Part shown: positions 5,107-6,529 of the stretch, piece after piece | Numbering within the stretch: the first letter of the stretch is position 1 | Layout of the letters: every line of letters begins with the position of its first letter | Origin: Alkaliphilus sp. | GTDB lineage: Bacteria > Bacillota > Clostridia > Peptostreptococcales > Natronincolaceae | Direction of reading: 5' to 3' | Assembly (NCBI GenBank): GCA_023230535.1 | Contig: JALNXC010000073.1 | Span: forward strand, 1-6,529 | DNA length: 6,529 nt | Position numbers and translations under genes: made by a program | The notes under the pieces: generated by a model | Told to the model about the DNA's origin: nothing | The model's input: only the letters and a program-made list of their open reading frames with translations | Database searches by the model: none

Positions 5107-6529
5107 ATGGAAAGAGATACCTTTTTGAAAGGTGCGTTTATTCTGGGTATATCCGGAATTGTGGTCAAAATAATAGGGGCGTTTTTCAGGATACCCCTCA
5201 CGAACATCATAGGTTCGGAGGGGGTGGGCTATTATCAGGTAGCATATCCCATATACATATTTTTGTTATCCTTCTCGGCAGCCGGATTTCCCACAGCCAT
5301 TTCTAAGTTAGTTTCGGAAAAAAGGGCGAGGGGAAACATAAGGGGAGGGCACAGGGTCTTTCAGGTTTCTTTTGGCATCCTGCTGATTTTGGGGATAGTG
5401 AGTTCCTTATTTTTGGGTTTGGGCGCCGGATTCCTGGTCAATAACTTTATCAAAGGCCCAAGTTCATATTATTCCGTGCTCGCATTAGTACCCGCCCTAT
5501 TTTTTATACCTATAATGGCGGCATACAGGGGATATTTTCAGGGTTTGCAAGATATGGTTCCTACCGCTGTTTCACAGGTGACGGAGCAGATAGCAAGAGT
5601 CGCAATCGGCCTCGGATTGGCTGTATTCTTATTAAATTACGGAACCGAATATGCGGCGGCCGGGGCCTCTTTCGGTGCTACTGCCGGGGGCATTGCAGGG
5701 CTGATAATTATATTTATTATATACATCAATCGTAAAAATAAAATTTTCTCGGAATTTCAACCCATAGAACAGTACAGGGAAGAACCCGTAGGGAAGATAA
5801 CCAAAGATCTATTGAGGATTGCAGTACCTATCACTATAGGGGCGGCAGTACTGCCTTTGATCAATATGATAGATTCCATGATAGTATTGAGGAGGCTTCA
5901 AGGGGCCATAGGCCTCAGCTATGAGGAAGCAAATAAACTTTTCGGACAATTGACGGGTATGGCGGCTACATTGATTCAACTCCCGCCCGTATTGACTACC
6001 GCGTTAGCCATGAGTATCGTGCCCGTCATCGCCGCATCCAAGGTAAAAGATGATATGGTATCTATAAAAAAAGACGTAAAGTCGGCATTTCGTGTGACTT
6101 TATTGATAGGATTACCGTCTTTTCTCGGTTTAGCCCTGTTGTCAACTCCGATCATGGTTATGCTCTTTCCCAAGGAACCCGCCACCGCAGGGGAAATTTT
6201 GTTATACCTGTCTTTTGCAACACTATCATTGTCGTTGGTGCAGACGCTGACCGGCATATTACAAGGCATAGGGAAACCTGAAATTCCTGTTCGCAACCTC
6301 ATGATAGGTGCTGTTACAAAGCTTGTTATCACTTATATTCTAGCGGGTATTCCTTTCCTAAATATAAAAGGTGCGGCTATCGGGACAGTGATGGCATATA
6401 CAGTTGCAGCCGTTTTAAATTTTGTTGAAGTCAAGAAGAATATAAAGGTTAAATTTGAATTTATTCAATCCGTATTAAAGCCCGTTATCTCCGTAAGTGT
6501 CATGGGAATCACCGTATATTCGGCTTATA
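5107..6529 (+). CDS. spoVB: SpoVB/MurJ-like flippase of the MOP superfamily (3'-partial)
   Basis: This is a polytopic membrane protein of the polysaccharide-biosynthesis/MATE-like (MOP) superfamily. Family members move lipid-linked sugar precursors across the membrane, and SpoVB is needed for spore cortex peptidoglycan in B. subtilis. The frame runs uninterrupted from ATG 5107 to the window edge: 474 codons plus one base, of an expected 515-550. The N-terminus MERDTFLKGAFILGISGIVV and the following KIIGAFFRIPLTNIIGSEGVGYYQ are typical of the SpoVB/YtgP group, as are SAAGFPTAISKLVSE, AAYRGYFQGLQDMVPTA and LTGILQGIGKP. About twelve hydrophobic segments can be read (for example near 7-29, 42-62, 84-112, 121-145, 184-208, 236-256 and 285-310). 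The last segments of the usual fourteen are cut off. Adjacency to spoVT favours SpoVB over the paralogues YtgP or MurJ, but a general lipid II flippase role is not excluded. The gene has its own promoter and ribosome binding site. Confidence 0.92.
   Translation, partial: MERDTFLKGAFILGISGIVVKIIGAFFRIPLTNIIGSEGVGYYQVAYPIYIFLLSFSAAGFPTAISKLVSEKRARGNIRGGHRVFQVSFGILLILGIVSSLFLGLGAGFLVNNFIKGPSSYYSVLALVPALFFIPIMAAYRGYFQGLQDMVPTAVSQVTEQIARVAIGLGLAVFLLNYGTEYAAAGASFGATAGGIAGLIIIFIIYINRKNKIFSEFQPIEQYREEPVGKITKDLLRIAVPITIGAAVLPLINMIDSMIVLRRLQGAIGLSYEEANKLFGQLTGMAATLIQLPPVLTTALAMSIVPVIAASKVKDDMVSIKKDVKSAFRVTLLIGLPSFLGLALLSTPIMVMLFPKEPATAGEILLYLSFATLSLSLVQTLTGILQGIGKPEIPVRNLMIGAVTKLVITYILAGIPFLNIKGAAIGTVMAYTVAAVLNFVEVKKNIKVKFEFIQSVLKPVISVSVMGITVYSAY

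Noticed and set aside
5007..5306. Open frame starting at TTG 5007 (internal ATG 5034 with a weak GAAGG upstream), overlapping the spoVB 5' end
   Set aside because: It runs out of frame with spoVB, has no recognisable protein features, and crosses the repeat and the spoVB ribosome binding site. It is most likely a chance frame, though a short leader peptide from ATG 5034 cannot be fully excluded.
5976..6332. Minus-strand open frame of 118 codons opposite spoVB
   Set aside because: The plus frame encodes clear SpoVB transmembrane segments here. The minus translation shows no family features.

Overview
The window looks like ordinary chromosome from an endospore-forming, low-to-moderate G+C Clostridia (Firmicutes). 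The evidence is an SpoVT with a near-canonical N-terminal DNA-binding domain, a SpoVB-type flippase next to it, strong Shine-Dalgarno sequences (AGGGGAG, GGGAGGG, GGGAGGA), heavy use of ATA, AGA and AGG codons, and the order mfd - parvulin - spoVT - spoVB. I recognise this order as the clostridial version of the Bacillus mfd-spoVT-spoVB cluster. A species cannot be named from the sequence alone.

All four genes lie on the + strand. (1) Positions 2-3217 hold mfd, the transcription-repair coupling factor, cut at its 5' end by the window edge. (2) Positions 3253-4230 hold a membrane-anchored parvulin-type peptidyl-prolyl isomerase (PrsA/SurA-like), 35 bp downstream and probably cotranscribed with mfd. 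(3) Positions 4231-4337 are an AT-rich intergenic stretch with no terminator. It contains a sigma-G-like promoter and an inverted repeat around a TATAAT. (4) Positions 4338-4886 hold spoVT, with a GTG start. (5) Positions 4887-5106 hold a strong hairpin terminator, a sigma-A-type promoter with an extended -10, and a 75-nt structured segment that is a diverged, interrupted relative of the terminator hairpin. (6) Positions 5107-6529 hold spoVB (MOP/MATE-type lipid flippase), cut at its 3' end by the window edge.

Functionally this is a housekeeping-to-sporulation neighbourhood: repair of transcription-blocking lesions, extracytoplasmic protein folding, late forespore transcription control, and transport of a lipid-linked envelope (cortex) precursor. 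I see no mobile-element genes, CRISPR array, toxin-antitoxin pair, tRNA or rRNA, and nothing that amounts to a new multi-gene system. The least ordinary part is the spoVT-spoVB intergenic region. There two homologous GC-rich palindromes flank a promoter, and the second could fold as a three-way junction in the spoVB leader.
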